From an uncultured Roseburia sp. (GTDB lineage Bacteria; Bacillota; Clostridia; Lachnospirales; Lachnospiraceae), in contig CAJTOI010000010.1 of assembly GCA_910577925.1 (NCBI GenBank), forward strand, positions 37,321 through 101,320: a stretch of 64,000 nucleotides of DNA, written 5' to 3'. Under the pieces are notes generated by a model, which saw nothing but the letters and a program-made list of their open reading frames with translations, did not search any database and was not told the DNA's origin. Below, piece after piece: positions 63,659 to 64,000 of the stretch (the stretch's first letter is position 1; every line of letters starts with the position of its first letter). The position numbers and the translations under genes were made by a program.

Positions 63659-63919
63659 TTATTGAAGTAGTCCGTCACTTACGGTGATAACACGGTTGCT
63701 GCTTTTCGCCGCTTCCGGTGAATGAGTAACCATGATAATTGTCTGTCCGCGTTCCTTGTTGATACGCTGCAACAAACTCATTATCTCTGCTCCTGTATAA
63801 CTATCAAGGTTTCCCGTCGGTTCGTCTGCAAACAGGATTTCGGGATTTCCAATTAGTGCGCGGGCGATTGCCACACGTTGCTGTTGTCCCCCGGACAATT
63901 CGCGGGGGGTATGCCCCAT
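63659..63919 (-). pseudogene. ABC transporter ATP-binding protein, C-terminal fragment (MacB/LolD type)
   Basis: The 86-residue frame begins at the ABC signature: RELSGGQQQRVAIARAL, Walker B ILFADEPTGNLDS, and the H-loop IIMVTHSPEAA, ending VITVSDGLLQ. Walker A and Q-loop are missing. Upstream sequence to the window edge is open in frame but does not read as an ABC domain, so the break is in the genome (or in the assembly). The partner permease is not in the window. Confidence 0.85.
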
Positions 63920-64000
63920 GGGCGCGAACTTAAGCCAAAAACATAAATGACAGAGCGTAACAGCATTGATACAGGAAGTATAGCATATAAAAAATTCATG

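Overview
The window looks like a chromosomal segment of an anaerobic Clostridia, most likely family Lachnospiraceae. Signs are a medium-GC genome with strong AGGAGG-type ribosome binding sites, clostridial versions of IleRS, glycogen phosphorylase, M29 and M32 peptidases and a domain-permuted GH3, a T-box leader on ileS and a yybP-ykoY leader on a cation exchanger. The family assignment is inferred from gene content, not from a marker gene search. Almost everything is on the minus strand, so operons read from high to low coordinates. No rRNA, tRNA, CRISPR array or complete insertion sequence was seen.

Region by region. 1-4.2 kb: end of a homocysteine methyltransferase-like gene, mnmA, a protein with two FliD-like repeats behind a sigma-28-like promoter, a CBS-CBS-ACT sensor protein and ung. 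4.2-8.4 kb: hisF-hisH behind a large acidic single-pass membrane protein and a CheV-type chemotaxis coupling protein. 8.5-12.6 kb: lipoprotein, then a two-component system (histidine kinase, OmpR-type regulator, small membrane protein) led by a frameshifted GGDEF gene whose transcript would start in a 157-nt inverted repeat. 12.9-19.5 kb: glgP and ileS, the latter preceded by an Ile-specific T-box leader and, between T-box and gene, a roughly 508-bp imperfect palindrome. 19.5-27.1 kb: permuted GH3 glycosidase, esterase, AraC regulator, DHH phosphoesterase, HAD phosphatase and M32 carboxypeptidase. 27.2-28.3 kb: Mn-type riboswitch and its CaCA exchanger, the only long plus-strand gene in the first 60 kb.

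28.4-45.4 kb is the most mixed part: an Agr/LytTR-type two-component pair without a visible peptide gene, DUF2200, DUF1801 and MmcQ-EVE proteins, then purine genes purD-purN-purM and purE split by an AT-rich 829-residue STAND (NB-ARC plus TPR) NTPase. Next come an M29 aminopeptidase, an HD hydrolase, a VanZ-like protein and pyrE, followed by small membrane proteins (one broken by an amber codon), a GyrI-like and a TfoX-like protein. 45.5-53 kb: sbcC-sbcD and the pyrD-pyrK-pyrC genes. 53-57.2 kb: hflX, a TPR lipoprotein, an M19 dipeptidase and a GNAT protein. 57.4-58.4 kb is a deletion scar joining a response regulator start to a DUF4340 end. 58.6-62.9 kb: a second glgP, a divergent AraC regulator, an LspA-like protein and a PAP2 phosphatase. 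The right edge carries a half MATE transporter and a truncated ABC ATPase.

The genes cover de novo purine and pyrimidine synthesis, histidine synthesis, glycogen breakdown (two phosphorylases), oligosaccharide and peptide hydrolysis, DNA repair (ung, sbcCD) and signalling. The strongest candidates for undescribed biology are the STAND NTPase inserted between purE and purM, the giant palindrome in the ileS leader, and the acidic repeat membrane protein next to cheV.
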